This document shows, piece by piece, positions 26,986 through 36,709 of a stretch of DNA of 64,000 nt. The first letter of the stretch is position 1. Every line of letters begins with the position of its first letter. The position numbers were made by a program, and so were the translations under genes. Below the pieces are notes generated by a model. The model did not search any database, had not been told where the DNA came from, and saw only the letters and a program-made list of their open reading frames with translations. This stretch comes from Salinimicrobium sediminis (GTDB lineage Bacteria > Bacteroidota > Bacteroidia > Flavobacteriales > Flavobacteriaceae): the NCBI RefSeq assembly GCF_900215295.1, contig NZ_OCMF01000001.1, positions 1 through 64,000 on the forward strand, in the 5' to 3' direction.

Positions 26986-27008
26986 GGCGCGGATTTGCAA
27001 TCCGTGCC
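26986..27008. repeat. GCACGGATTGCAAATCCGCGC-family palindrome
   Basis: The reverse-strand copy GCGCGGATTTGCAATCCGTG lies in the spacer between ompH and guaB (26856-27103), which otherwise shows only tracts such as TCTTGGCTCTTGGCTC and no gene. Confidence 0.75.
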
Positions 27009-27103
27009 GAATCAATTCCATTTTCAACCGCCGACTGCCTGCTAAGCACTGCCAACTCAAAAACGTCTTGGTTCTAGTCTCTTGGCTCTTGGCTCTTCAA
27101 AGA

Positions 27104-28588
<1,485 letters not shown>

Positions 28589-28599
28589 TTAATTGCGTG

Positions 28600-28632
28600 C
28601 AAATATACAGACTATAAATTACAAGCAGACAA
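28600..28632 (-). promoter_or_regulatory. Probable guaB promoter
   Basis: Minus-strand TATATTTG (28600-28607) with TTG at 22 bp (28630-28632); the spacer is slightly long. Confidence 0.45.
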
Positions 28633-28760
28633 TTAGTTTTACTAATTATTTGCCATTCCTGGAATTATACAGGGTTCTGGCCGAAAAAGCAGAGTTTTAG
28701 AGGGTCAAAAACCTAAACGGGAAATAACATTTTTGGGAAGTTAACTATATGAAATTAATT

Positions 28761-29255
28761 CTAATTCCCCTTTTTGAAGAGCAGCTGGTAAAGCACTATG
28801 ACCGCTGATGCTGCAAAACAAAAAGTCATTAGAATACCTGAAACTAGCACCAGGTATTTTACCCATTCTATGCCTTTCCAGACAAAATAGATCCCTCCAA
28901 AGGTGAGTAAAATGGAGAAGAAGGGTTCCAGGATTAGAAAAAATTTCAGTTTTTTAGGTAATTCTGCAAATAAAAGTATGCTTCCTAATAAGAAGAAAAT
29001 AAAGGACATTGAGAGGATATGGGTGTGTATGATGGTGAGCATCTCCCGTTCTCCTTTTTCAAACTTCATCACCGCGGCATCAGGATCATCCTCATTCCCA
29101 AGATAATTTTCCTCAATACCCTCTGGAGTTGTAGTTTCTGTTTGCCCTACAAACAAAAGTCCTGTAGCATAGCCAACTGAAAGTACTACCACAAAAACAG
29201 CAAGAAAGGATTTAATTTCCTTCGGAAGGCTTAAAAGAAGACCGTTGTACCGCAT
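28761..29255 (-). CDS. Four-helix inner-membrane protein, unknown function
   Basis: 164 residues with four predicted transmembrane helices (about 18-36, 77-95, 103-124, 132-158) and an acidic extracytoplasmic loop (about 40-70). A His pair sits at the start of helix 2 (TIIHTHILSMSF), a possible heme or metal site. Its start overlaps the stop of the FMN-binding gene by one base (TAATG), so it is translationally coupled. By context it may anchor or feed electrons to the FMN-binding protein; that is inference. Confidence 0.72.
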   Translation of the reverse strand: MRYNGLLLSLPKEIKSFLAVFVVVLSVGYATGLLFVGQTETTTPEGIEENYLGNEDDPDAAVMKFEKGEREMLTIIHTHILSMSFIFFLLGSILLFAELPKKLKFFLILEPFFSILLTFGGIYFVWKGIEWVKYLVLVSGILMTFCFAASAVIVLYQLLFKKGN

Positions 29256-29776
29256 TAAAGAACCTTATTTTCTTTTAAGATCTCAATACTTTCCAATAGA
29301 TCTTTCACAGCCATTTTCATTGAACGTACCGAAATGGTAGCCCCGGAAATTGCAGCGATATTATTTAATTCTGAAGGTTTGGATTTTCCCACAAATTGCC
29401 TAAGCCATCTTTTGCTTCCAATTTCTCCTCCATATTCCTCCCTGTACACTAAAACTTTGGTACGTGCTATAGAAAGATCTTTGTTCAGGATGACCAGGTA
29501 ATCAAATTCAGCAGTTTTACTGGGTGCTTTATCCAGGTATGCATATCCAAGGATTTTCTCTCCACTCTTAAGCCGGAAGAAATTCTCTTCAGATATTTCT
29601 GAAGGCAATTTTTCCTGGAGTTCCTTTCTAATGTGTACTCCTTGATGTTCAAAGGAGTTCACCTGAAACTCATCCTCTATTTCACGATCTACTCTTTTTC
29701 CCAAACCATCGGAATTGAAAATTATTCCGGTTAAAGGTATTATTAGAAGGATCGTGATGAAAAATTTCTGGATCAT
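29255..29776 (-). CDS. FMN-binding domain protein, extracytoplasmic flavoprotein
   Basis: 173 residues with an N-terminal membrane helix (FFITILLIIPLTGIIF) and a C-terminal FMN-binding domain. The motif AAISGATIS (S144-S149) is the site at which ApbE attaches FMN through a phosphoester to Thr (T147), as in NqrC and RnfG. The protein should lie outside the inner membrane. It sits between a porin and a four-helix membrane protein, an arrangement suited to a short electron-transfer chain, perhaps for metal reduction. ApbE is not encoded in the window. Confidence 0.85.
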   Translation of the reverse strand: MIQKFFITILLIIPLTGIIFNSDGLGKRVDREIEDEFQVNSFEHQGVHIRKELQEKLPSEISEENFFRLKSGEKILGYAYLDKAPSKTAEFDYLVILNKDLSIARTKVLVYREEYGGEIGSKRWLRQFVGKSKPSELNNIAAISGATISVRSMKMAVKDLLESIEILKENKVL

Positions 29777-29810
29777 TTTGCAAATTTAATTAATTATAAC
29801 AGATTTGAAT

Positions 29811-29853
29811 AACGCCGAAAGCCGGGAGAAGGTCTCCCAACTTTCAGCGTTTT
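29811..29853. other. Intercistronic hairpin between porin and FMN gene
   Basis: AACGCCGAAAG...CTTTCAGCGTT with an inner GGGAGA/TCTCCC stem. It lies in the 88-bp gap and lacks a T run on the minus strand, so it more likely tunes or protects the porin mRNA than ends the transcript. Confidence 0.5.
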
Positions 29854-29864
29854 TCATCTCCTGT

Positions 29865-31031
29865 TTAGAACCAAACTCCTATTCCGAAGTTCAGTTGGTT
29901 TTTTGCTTCATAGCCTTCAACAGCATTATCCTTAATCTGATAATCCCCTTTAAATACTACTCCTGGTACAATATGATAGCTCAACCCAAGAGTTATATCA
30001 TTGCGGTCATAAGCAGGATTCTCAACAAGGTCACCTTCGGTGGCTGCATGAGTGTCGTAATCCTCATATCGTGCAAATGCAAACAGTTTCTGTTTGTTCA
30101 TCAACGGCAGCAGGTTGTAGGCAGCTTCAGCATACCATCCTGAAAGAGCACTTCCAAGGTCTCTTCCGGTAAGGTCGTTATATGCTTCAGTATCGCTTAA
30201 GGAAGCGTAAATATATTCTCCCCTGGCAGTAAAACGTTTGTACACATAGCGCGCATCCAAACCTACCATAGACATGCCTACATCTGCTCCATCAAGCATA
30301 TCCACTTCGTCTGCAGCCTGGGTTCTTCCAAAATATCCGGCTAGACCGAGTCTCATTCCTAAAATTCCGTAGTATTCAACTTTAGCAGAAAGATTGGGAG
30401 TATTGACTGTGGACTGAATTCCTTTTTGGCGACCTCCGCGAAGTCCGCTGCTGCCACCAATAAGGCCTTTACCACTTGCATCGGTAGATTTAAAGCCGTT
30501 GAAAACATATGCCTGATAGGTAAGGTTGGCCGAGTTGATCCTTCCCGTAAGACCAAGACCAATCTCTCTCCAGGTAGTTGGAATGATGGAACCGGCAATT
30601 GCAGGACGCTCCACGCCATTGAAAGTAGTTGGCTCGTGATATTCGTTAATAATACCCATAGGCACTAACATTAAACCAGCACGAAAATTAATGTTCCTGG
30701 CAAAATTATAATTCACAAATGCCTGCTCAACATAGACTTCTTCGACATGTTCAAATTCTATTTCAGTAAAGAACTGAACCTCATCATTGAACTGGTAACC
30801 CAACAACATCACAAGACGTTGTACATCCAGTTCCCCGTTGTCACCTTCAGGTTGATTATAAGTGATCTCTCCATAAGCTCCAAGGGTAACAGCATCTTTA
30901 TTGGCCGAAAGCACGCGTTGTGCAGAGTTTAATTGATATTGGGGGTCAAAAGTGATAGAATCCTGCTCGGTTTGTGCAAAAGAATTTAATGAAGTAGCTG
31001 CCAAAGCTACCGAGAGTAATAGTTTTTTCAT
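29865..31031 (-). CDS. Porin (OprP-like outer-membrane channel)
   Basis: 388 residues with signal peptide MKKLLLSVALAATSLNSFA and a beta-barrel of phosphate-selective porin type: LGAYGEITYNQPEG, VQFFTEIEFEHVEEVYVEQAFVNYNF, FRAGLMLVPMGIINEYHEPT, and a terminal strand ending LNFGIGVWF, with Phe last as the outer-membrane signal. The substrate is unknown. It is the first gene of the operon porin/FMN-binding/membrane protein. Its promoter lies between two near-identical boxes (31041 and 31101), suggesting repression by a metal-responsive regulator. Confidence 0.87.
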   Translation of the reverse strand: MKKLLLSVALAATSLNSFAQTEQDSITFDPQYQLNSAQRVLSANKDAVTLGAYGEITYNQPEGDNGELDVQRLVMLLGYQFNDEVQFFTEIEFEHVEEVYVEQAFVNYNFARNINFRAGLMLVPMGIINEYHEPTTFNGVERPAIAGSIIPTTWREIGLGLTGRINSANLTYQAYVFNGFKSTDASGKGLIGGSSGLRGGRQKGIQSTVNTPNLSAKVEYYGILGMRLGLAGYFGRTQAADEVDMLDGADVGMSMVGLDARYVYKRFTARGEYIYASLSDTEAYNDLTGRDLGSALSGWYAEAAYNLLPLMNKQKLFAFARYEDYDTHAATEGDLVENPAYDRNDITLGLSYHIVPGVVFKGDYQIKDNAVEGYEAKNQLNFGIGVWF

Positions 31032-31040
31032 CGGTGGTTT

Positions 31041-31059
31041 ATTTAGACTGATTTAAAAT
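31041..31059. promoter_or_regulatory. Operator-like box 1 of the porin operon
   Basis: ATTTAGACTGATTTAAAAT, an imperfect palindrome just downstream of the -7 element and about 10 bp before the porin ATG. It matches box 2 at 14 or more of 19 positions. The form resembles DtxR/Fur-type sites, but the regulator is unknown. Confidence 0.55.
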
Positions 31060-31066
31060 AGTGCTG

Positions 31067-31074
31067 CAAATATA
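31067..31074 (-). promoter_or_regulatory. Porin operon -7 element
   Basis: TATATTTG on the minus strand, followed by GCAGC. No good TTG is present at 19 bp (TTA at 16 bp), so it may need an activator or be weak. Confidence 0.5.
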
Positions 31075-31100
31075 GAACTGTGAATATTTTTAACACATTT

Positions 31101-31119
31101 ATTTAGACCAATTTTAAAT
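31101..31119. promoter_or_regulatory. Operator-like box 2 of the porin operon
   Basis: ATTTAGACCAATTTTAAAT, upstream of the -33 region. With box 1, 60 bp away centre to centre, it brackets the promoter. Confidence 0.55.
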
Positions 31120-31158
31120 ACTTTTTTTTGATACCAAATGAAGAAAGTATTGGTAATT

Positions 31159-32022
31159 CTAATGATAGATGCTGAAGATCTTCGTGGCCTCGTTGTGAGA
31201 AGCTTCGAAACTCATCATTTTCACATTCGTATCGCTCTTTTTGGAAGTAAAATAAGATAGTAACTTTTCGGTAGGCATATTTCCTGTGAGTTCATCCTTG
31301 GCCATTGGGCAGCCTCCAAAACCCTGTATAGCCCCATCAAATCTTTTACAGCCGGATCTATAAGCCGCATCCACTTTTTCAAACCATTTTGTGGGAGTAG
31401 TATGTAGATGTGCCCCAAATTCTATTTCAGGATATTTTGGGATCAGGTTGGAAAAAAGGTACTCAATGACCTCAGGAGTAGAGCTGCCAATGGTATCTGA
31501 AAGGGAAAGGATCTTCACTCCCATTCCTGAAAGTTTTTCTGTCCACTCCCCCACAATCTCCACATCCCACGGATCTCCATAAGGATTTCCAAAACCCATG
31601 GAGAGATATGCGACGACTTCCTTATTCGTTCTTCCGGCAATATCCAGGATCTCCTGCAGCGTTTCCACAGATTCAGCAATAGTTTTGTGAGTGTTTCGCA
31701 TCTGGAAATTTTCCGAAATGGAAAACGGGTATCCCAGATACTGAATTTCGGGATGTTGAGCTGCATCCTGCGCCCCGCGAGTATTGGCAACAATAGCCAG
31801 CAGCTTGCTTTGAGTGCGGGAAAGATCAAGCCGGGAGAGTACTTCGGCCGTATCTGCCATTTGCGGAATGGCTTTGGGAGAAACAAAACTTCCGAAGTCA
31901 ATGGTATCGAATCCGCAGCGCAAAAGAGATTGTATGTACTGAACTTTTTGTTCTGTAGGAATAAAGGTTTTTATTCCCTGCATCGCGTCCCGTGGACATT
32001 CAATGATCTTAATGTTCCCCAT
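31159..32022 (-). CDS. Hydroxymethylglutaryl-CoA lyase-like protein
   Basis: 287 residues from the ATG at 32022, a TIM-barrel enzyme of the HMG-CoA lyase/homocitrate synthase family that splits HMG-CoA to acetyl-CoA and acetoacetate in leucine breakdown. Present are IIECPRDAMQG (catalytic Arg and metal Asp), GSFVSPKAIPQMADT, FGAHLHTTP (metal His) and the Cys loop FGGCPMAKDELTGNMPTE. An open frame runs further upstream into repeats and is not coding. It lies downstream of the LysE/pyrD unit but is separated from it by 270 bp of repeats. Confidence 0.92.
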   Translation of the reverse strand: MGNIKIIECPRDAMQGIKTFIPTEQKVQYIQSLLRCGFDTIDFGSFVSPKAIPQMADTAEVLSRLDLSRTQSKLLAIVANTRGAQDAAQHPEIQYLGYPFSISENFQMRNTHKTIAESVETLQEILDIAGRTNKEVVAYLSMGFGNPYGDPWDVEIVGEWTEKLSGMGVKILSLSDTIGSSTPEVIEYLFSNLIPKYPEIEFGAHLHTTPTKWFEKVDAAYRSGCKRFDGAIQGFGGCPMAKDELTGNMPTEKLLSYFTSKKSDTNVKMMSFEASHNEATKIFSIYH

Positions 32023-32080
32023 AGGCCAAATATAGAATTTAGAATTGAGATATGAGAATAGAGATATGTTTTGAACATCG

Positions 32081-32216
32081 GCACGGATTGCAAGGATTCC
32101 GGATTCAAGATTCAAGATTCAAGATTCAAGATTTAAAATTCAAAATTCTTCTGCCAAAATCCGGGAGGTCAGCACTAAATATTTTTGAGACACGGCACGG
32201 ATTACAAATCCGCGCC
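32081..32216. repeat. Composite repeat: two GCACGGATT palindromes around ATTCAAGATTC tracts
   Basis: A half palindrome GCACGGATTGCAAGG (from 32081) leads into five copies of GATTCAA-type units, then AGCACTAAAT and a second full palindrome at 32193-32216. It is followed to 32300 by CAATACTCAATACTAACTAC tracts. No gene is in 32023-32294. Confidence 0.75.
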
Positions 32217-32294
32217 AATGAGGCCTTAAGCTAACGGCCAACAGCCAAAAGCTAACAGCTTTTTCTCAATACTCAATACTAACTACTAACTACT

Positions 32295-32912
32295 CTATAC
32301 TAATATAAATATCCCTATTCCTACAAACACAATTACCTGCAACCATTTAAAAACCAAACCTGAAGCGGGATGTTTTTGCAGGTAAACAGAGATCTTGCCG
32401 GCGAGGATGGCAACTGCAGAAAAAATGAGAAAGGCCTGCAGCATAAATAAAAAACCAAGGATATAGAACTGGTAAATGGTATTTCCTTCAGGATCCCAGA
32501 GAAAGCCGGGAAAAAAGGCAAGGAAGAAGATGGCAACTTTAGGATTTAAAACGTTCATTAAAAATCCTTTTTTATAAAGGGAAGTCAGCTCCTTCTTTTG
32601 TTCGGTTGCAGGTTTATCGACATGGATGGAAGGATCACTTTTAAAGACTTGCCAGGCCAGGTAGAACAAGTATCCCGCACCTAAGATTTTAATGAAAAAG
32701 AATAAATTTTCAGACTGCCTTATAATGGCTGAAACGCCAAATGCCACTAAACTGGTATGAATAATAATTCCCGATACCAGTCCCAGGGTAGTAACTATGC
32801 CATGCTTCTTGCCGTTGGTCATTCCCTGCACCAGAACATAAATAATATCGGGGCCGGGAGAAATCGTAAGCAGCATGGCTGCTGCAAGAAATGCTATAAG
32901 TTCCCCGGCCAC
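32295..32912 (-). CDS. LysE/RhtB family exporter
   Basis: 205-residue inner-membrane protein with six hydrophobic helices. The N-terminal LTISPGPDIIYVLVQGMTNGKKHGIVTTLGLVSG is the LysE family signature, and FLMNVLNPKVAIFFLAFFPGF is typical of the second half. Relatives export amino acids such as homoserine or threonine; the substrate here is unknown. The start codon is GTG at 32912, overlapping the pyrD TAG by one base, so it is coupled to pyrD. Confidence 0.9.
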   Translation of the reverse strand: MAGELIAFLAAAMLLTISPGPDIIYVLVQGMTNGKKHGIVTTLGLVSGIIIHTSLVAFGVSAIIRQSENLFFFIKILGAGYLFYLAWQVFKSDPSIHVDKPATEQKKELTSLYKKGFLMNVLNPKVAIFFLAFFPGFLWDPEGNTIYQFYILGFLFMLQAFLIFSAVAILAGKISVYLQKHPASGLVFKWLQVIVFVGIGIFILV

Positions 32913-33931
32913 TATGAGCGTTTTAAAATTTCCTTATTGATCTTTTTCACCAATTGTGGTCCTTCATAAATAAATCCCGTGTACAGCTGCACCAGGCTTG
33001 CACCCGCTTCCAGTTTTTCAATGGCATCTTCGGGAGACATGATCCCTCCCACCCCAATGATCGGAAAAGCTTTGTTGCTTTTTTCGGAAAGGAATCTGAT
33101 CACCTCTGTGGCACGCTTTGTAAGAGGTTTACCACTGAGGCCGCCGGCCTCCATTTGATCCGGGGAAGTCAATCCTTCCCTTGAAATTGTTGTGTTTGTT
33201 GCAATTACCCCTGCAATCCCGGTGTCTTTGATGATATCTATGATATCGAGCAGTTGAGAATCCGTAAGATCTGGTGCTATTTTAAGGAGGATAGGTTTGG
33301 GAGCAGGTCGCTTCAGGTTTTCCTGCTGTAAAGTGTTCAAAAGCCTGGTAAGCGGTTCCTTGTCCTGCAGCTCCCTTAGATTGGGTGTGTTGGGAGAACT
33401 CACATTCACCACAAAATAATCTACATGCTCAAAAAGGGCATTAAAGCAGATCATGTAATCATCTACGGCATTTTCATTGGGAGTGACTTTGTTTTTTCCA
33501 ATGTTTCCGCCAATTATGACCCCATCATTCTTTTTAAGTCTCTCAACCGCCTCAACCACACCTCCATTATTGAAGCCCATCCTGTTGATAATGGCCTTGT
33601 CTTCCCTTAACCTGAAGAGTCTTTTCTTTTCATTTCCCGGCTGCGGCTTGGGGGTAAGAGTTCCAATTTCTATAAAACCGAATCCAAAATTCGAAAGTTC
33701 TTTGTATAGCTTTGCATCTTTATCAAAACCTGCAGCCAGTCCCACAGGATTTGGGAATTTAATTCCGAAGACTTCCCGTTCCAACCGCTTATCCTCTACT
33801 ACAAATTTCTCCCGAACAAGTTTTTGGCTTCCGGGTAGCAGGAACAGCTTGCGAAGTGCAGAAAATGTGAAATAATGCACCTTTTCGGGATCAATATTAA
33901 AAAGAAGCGGCCTAATTATTTTTTCGTACAT
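32912..33931 (-). CDS. pyrD: Dihydroorotate dehydrogenase (quinone), class 2
   Basis: Membrane-associated flavoenzyme that oxidises dihydroorotate to orotate with quinone in pyrimidine synthesis. From the ATG at 33931 it has 339 residues, starting [23 protein letters not shown], the N-terminal helical extension of class 2. The core shows [36 protein letters not shown], the Ser-base motif [12 protein letters not shown], and [13 protein letters not shown] longer upstream frame is not needed. It is coupled to the LysE-type gene. Confidence 0.95.
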   Translation of the reverse strand: MYEKIIRPLLFNIDPEKVHYFTFSALRKLFLLPGSQKLVREKFVVEDKRLEREVFGIKFPNPVGLAAGFDKDAKLYKELSNFGFGFIEIGTLTPKPQPGNEKKRLFRLREDKAIINRMGFNNGGVVEAVERLKKNDGVIIGGNIGKNKVTPNENAVDDYMICFNALFEHVDYFVVNVSSPNTPNLRELQDKEPLTRLLNTLQQENLKRPAPKPILLKIAPDLTDSQLLDIIDIIKDTGIAGVIATNTTISREGLTSPDQMEAGGLSGKPLTKRATEVIRFLSEKSNKAFPIIGVGGIMSPEDAIEKLEAGASLVQLYTGFIYEGPQLVKKINKEILKRS

Positions 33932-33994
33932 GAAGCAGGTTTTGAACAAAATTAACACAATGCGACATAAAATAGCAGGAAAAGTCAAAAGGTT

Positions 33995-34024
33995 TTGAAG
34001 CTACTTTTTATATCGCTATTTTTG
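33995..34024 (+). promoter_or_regulatory. pepT promoter
   Basis: TTG (33995-33997), exactly 19 bp, TATTTTTG (34017-34024), with the ATG 17 bp later. Confidence 0.7.
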
Positions 34025-34041
34025 GGAAAACTTCAGCAAAA

Positions 34042-35307
34042 ATGACCAATAAAGAAGCAATAATAGATCGCTTTTTAAGCTATGTGAAAATAGATACGCA
34101 AAGCGATGAAACCAGTGATACCACCCCCAGTACAGAAAAACAATGGGATTTGGCAAATAAACTTCGGGAGGAGCTGCAGGAGATGGGAATGCAGGAAGTA
34201 ACTATTGATGAAAATGCTTATGTAATGGCCACGCTCCCTTCCAATGTGGAGCATGAGGTGCCGGTAATTGGTTTCGTATCACATTTTGATACGACTCCCG
34301 ATTTTTCAGGAACAAATGTGAATCCGCAGATCATTGAGAACTACGACGGAAAAGACATAATTCTGAACAAAGAAAAGAATATCATCCTGTCTCCGGATTA
34401 TTTCAGCGATCTGCTTCAGTATGAAGGCCAAACCTTAATAACTACCGACGGAAATACCCTTTTAGGCGCCGATGATAAAGCCGGTATTACTGAAATTATG
34501 GAGGCAATGAAATATCTGCTGAACAATCCGCAGGTAAAGCATGGGAAGATCCGTATTTGTTTTACGCCCGATGAAGAAATAGGACGAGGGGCACATAAAT
34601 TTGACGTAGAAAAATTCGGGGCCGAATGGGCTTATACCATGGATGGCAGCCAGGTAGGAGAACTGGAATTCGAAAACTTCAACGCTGCAGGTGCCGTTGT
34701 TAAGGTCAGCGGAAAAAGCGTGCATCCGGGATATGCAAAGGACAAGATGATCAACAGCATGTATATCGCCATGGATTTCATCAATTCCCTACCGCGTTTG
34801 GAAACTCCGGAGCATACCGAAGATCGTCAGGGCTTTTTCCACCTCAACGCCATTGAAGGAGATGTGGAGGAAACTACCTTACATTATATCATACGGGATC
34901 ATGACCGGGAGCATTTTGAGGCCAGGAAACAAATGATGCAGGATCTTGCCGGAGAGATCTGCAACCAGTATGAAAGAGATTGCGTGACGGTGGAGATCAA
35001 AGATCAATATTTCAACATGCGTGAAAAGGTGGAACCGGTAATGCATATTGTAAATATTGCTGAAGAGGCGATGAAACAAGTAGATGTTACGCCCATCATC
35101 AAACCTATACGTGGCGGAACCGATGGCGCACAATTAAGCTTCAAAGGACTCCCCTGCCCAAACATCTTCGCCGGCGGACATAATTTTCACGGAAAATATG
35201 AATATGTGCCTGTTGAGAGCATGCAGAAAGCGGTGGAGGTAATAGTAAAAATTGCAGAGCTTACGGCTTCCGGGATTCAAAATTCAGAATTAAAGATTCA
35301 GGATTAA
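34042..35307 (+). CDS. pepT: Peptidase T (tripeptide aminopeptidase)
   Basis: Cytoplasmic M20B zinc aminopeptidase that trims tripeptides. Metal ligands are visible in [14 protein letters not shown] (about 77-90), [27 protein letters not shown] and the late [14 protein letters not shown]. At 421 residues it is about ten longer than usual: the last codons ([13 protein letters not shown]) are read from an ATTCAAAATTCAGAATT tract of the intergenic repeat type. The natural end was probably near ELTAS. Confidence 0.95.
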   Translation: MTNKEAIIDRFLSYVKIDTQSDETSDTTPSTEKQWDLANKLREELQEMGMQEVTIDENAYVMATLPSNVEHEVPVIGFVSHFDTTPDFSGTNVNPQIIENYDGKDIILNKEKNIILSPDYFSDLLQYEGQTLITTDGNTLLGADDKAGITEIMEAMKYLLNNPQVKHGKIRICFTPDEEIGRGAHKFDVEKFGAEWAYTMDGSQVGELEFENFNAAGAVVKVSGKSVHPGYAKDKMINSMYIAMDFINSLPRLETPEHTEDRQGFFHLNAIEGDVEETTLHYIIRDHDREHFEARKQMMQDLAGEICNQYERDCVTVEIKDQYFNMREKVEPVMHIVNIAEEAMKQVDVTPIIKPIRGGTDGAQLSFKGLPCPNIFAGGHNFHGKYEYVPVESMQKAVEVIVKIAELTASGIQNSELKIQD

Positions 35308-35344
35308 GTAAGATAAATGACGGCACGGATTGAAAATCCGCGCC
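35272..35344. repeat. ATTCA tract plus palindrome at the pepT 3' end
   Basis: GGGATTCAAAATTCAGAATT (inside pepT) is followed by the palindrome CGGCACGGATTGAAAATCCG at 35321-35344. The same two parts occur together at 32081, 49111 and 50531. Confidence 0.7.
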
Positions 35345-35366
35345 GATTGTTTTGTTGATGAATTTG

Positions 35367-35399
35367 AACCTTTCAGGGTTTTATACCATGAAAGGGTTA
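35367..35399. repeat. AACCCTTTCAGGGTT-family palindrome, degenerate
   Basis: AACCTTTCAGGG and CCATGAAAGGGTT arms. A better copy lies at 36046-36078, on the other side of the YdeI-like gene. Confidence 0.65.
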
Positions 35400-35448
35400 T
35401 TCCAAGACGTACCAATTAGCTAATAACCTCTAACTAATTAACCAACTC

Positions 35449-36042
35449 ATGGCGGTAAAGTCAGCAGAAGAATATATTGCAAAACATCCCGACTGGGAAA
35501 GCGAGCTAAGGGAACTTAGGGAGATGATCCTCACTACAGATGTAGAGGAGACAATTAAATGGGGAGCTCCAGTGTATACGGTGGACGGCAAAAATGTATT
35601 AGGCCTTGCGGCATTTAAGCACCACGCCGCTATCTGGTTTTTCCAGGGAGCACTTCTAAGAGAGAATACGGCACTTCTTGAGAATGCACAGGAAGGGAAA
35701 ACCAAAGCCTTACGCCAGGTGCGGTTTGAAAAAGGTCAAAATATCCCCCTGTCGCAGCTGCGGAAGTATGTTGAAGAAGCTATACAGAACCAGAAGGAAG
35801 GAAAAGAGATAAAACCGGTTAAAAATAAAGAGGTAGAAGTGCCGGAAGAGCTATTGACAGAATTTTCCAAAAACTCCGAGTTAGCATCGGCTTTTAAGAA
35901 CCTAACTCCCGGTAAACAACGGGAATATTGCGAATATATTAGAGAAGCTAAAAGAGACAGTACAAAAATGAGTCGTTTGGAAAAGATCATTCCCATGATC
36001 CAGGCCGGCAGCGGATTACATGACAAGTATAAAAATTGTTGA
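35449..36042 (+). CDS. YdeI/OmpD-associated family protein (DUF1801)
   Basis: 197 residues: an N-terminal DUF1801 domain (ELREMILTTDVEETIKWGAPVYTVDGKNVLGLAAFKHH) and the C-terminal YdeI/OmdA-type helix pattern (LASAFKNLTPGKQREYCEYIREAKRDSTKMSRLEKIIPMI). Family members have been tied to bacteriocin or peptide resistance in Salmonella, but the mechanism is unclear. It is bracketed by two AACCCTTTCAGGGTT palindromes and ends at a terminator that is itself a palindromic repeat. Confidence 0.88.
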   Translation: MAVKSAEEYIAKHPDWESELRELREMILTTDVEETIKWGAPVYTVDGKNVLGLAAFKHHAAIWFFQGALLRENTALLENAQEGKTKALRQVRFEKGQNIPLSQLRKYVEEAIQNQKEGKEIKPVKNKEVEVPEELLTEFSKNSELASAFKNLTPGKQREYCEYIREAKRDSTKMSRLEKIIPMIQAGSGLHDKYKNC

Positions 36043-36045
36043 AAA

Positions 36046-36078
36046 AACCCTTTCAGGGTTCGGAACCCTGAAAGGGTT
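36046..36078. repeat. AACCCTTTCAGGGTT palindrome
   Basis: Perfect inverted repeat, arms AACCCTTTCAGGGTT and AACCCTGAAAGGGTT around CGG, immediately after the YdeI-like stop. Confidence 0.75.
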
Positions 36079-36088
36079 ACTACAACCA

Positions 36089-36124
36089 AACCTCATAGGT
36101 CTTGAAGACCTGTGAGGTTTTTTT
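36089..36124 (+). terminator. Palindromic repeat acting as terminator
   Basis: AACCTCATAGGTCTTG pairs with the following AGACCTGTGAGGTT, then a run of Ts. A related palindrome without a T run lies at 36199-36229. Confidence 0.65.
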
Positions 36125-36198
36125 GATCGCAGGTTTCAGAACAAGGTTTCAGCCATTAGGAATTCCCCCCTTTGATTTAAGGAAAAGCATCAACCCCA

Positions 36199-36229
36199 GA
36201 CCTGCAAGGTTTTCAAAACCTTGTAGGTC
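36199..36229. repeat. GACCTGCAAGGTTTT palindrome
   Basis: Arms GACCTGCAAGGTTTT and AAAACCTTGTAGGTC. The rest of 36230-36337 holds further repeat-like phrases (GCTCCGTTAGGAGC, GCACCGCAGGTGC) and no gene. Confidence 0.65.
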
Positions 36230-36337
36230 ACTTTTTATAGTAAAACCTACGAGGTTAAATAAAAGACTTTTAGGTTGGCAGGATCAAATAAAGCTCCGTT
36301 AGGAGCCATAGGTTGGCAGCACCGCAGGTGCGACAAC

Positions 36338-36373
36338 AAAAAAAAAGCCCCACGCGATCGCGCAGGGCTTTTT
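36338..36373 (-). terminator. yajC terminator
   Basis: AAAAAGCCC / GGGCTTTTT stem, 20 bp after the yajC stop on the minus strand; the loop contains CGCGATCGCG. It works in both directions. Confidence 0.8.
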
Positions 36374-36392
36374 AATGTTGATCCTTTGGGAT

Positions 36393-36686
36393 CTATTTTG
36401 TTTCCTTTACAGGTTCATTCAGTTTTCGGCTCATCTCCATAGAAATGGAAGACCTGTCAAAAGTGATCTTTCCTGCTCCGGTTTCTATAATTACTGCGTT
36501 TTGTTTTTCGCTGAAATCAATTATTTTACCGTGCATTCCGCTTTTTGTTACAATCCTGTCACCTCTCTTAAGTTCGGATGCGAATTGTTTTTCTTGTTTA
36601 GCACGTTTCATTTGAGGGCGTATCATAAAGAAATACACCACTACAAACATTAAAATAATTGGGGCAAACTGGGTTAATTGATCCAT
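36393..36686 (-). CDS. yajC: Preprotein translocase accessory subunit YajC
   Basis: 97 residues with one N-terminal membrane helix (FAPIILMFVVVYFFMIRPQMKRAKQ) and the small cytoplasmic domain (LKRGDRIVTKSGMHGKIIDF). It associates with SecDF. The upstream DUF1573 and nusB genes read the same way with short gaps, a common Bacteroidota cluster. Confidence 0.94.
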   Translation of the reverse strand: MDQLTQFAPIILMFVVVYFFMIRPQMKRAKQEKQFASELKRGDRIVTKSGMHGKIIDFSEKQNAVIIETGAGKITFDRSSISMEMSRKLNEPVKETK

Positions 36687-36709
36687 ATGGGTCTATGCTA
36701 TGCAGGGTC

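Noticed and set aside
32023-32115. N-terminal extension of the HMG-CoA lyase-like gene
   Set aside because: It runs into intergenic repeat tracts; the family start is at the ATG at 32022.
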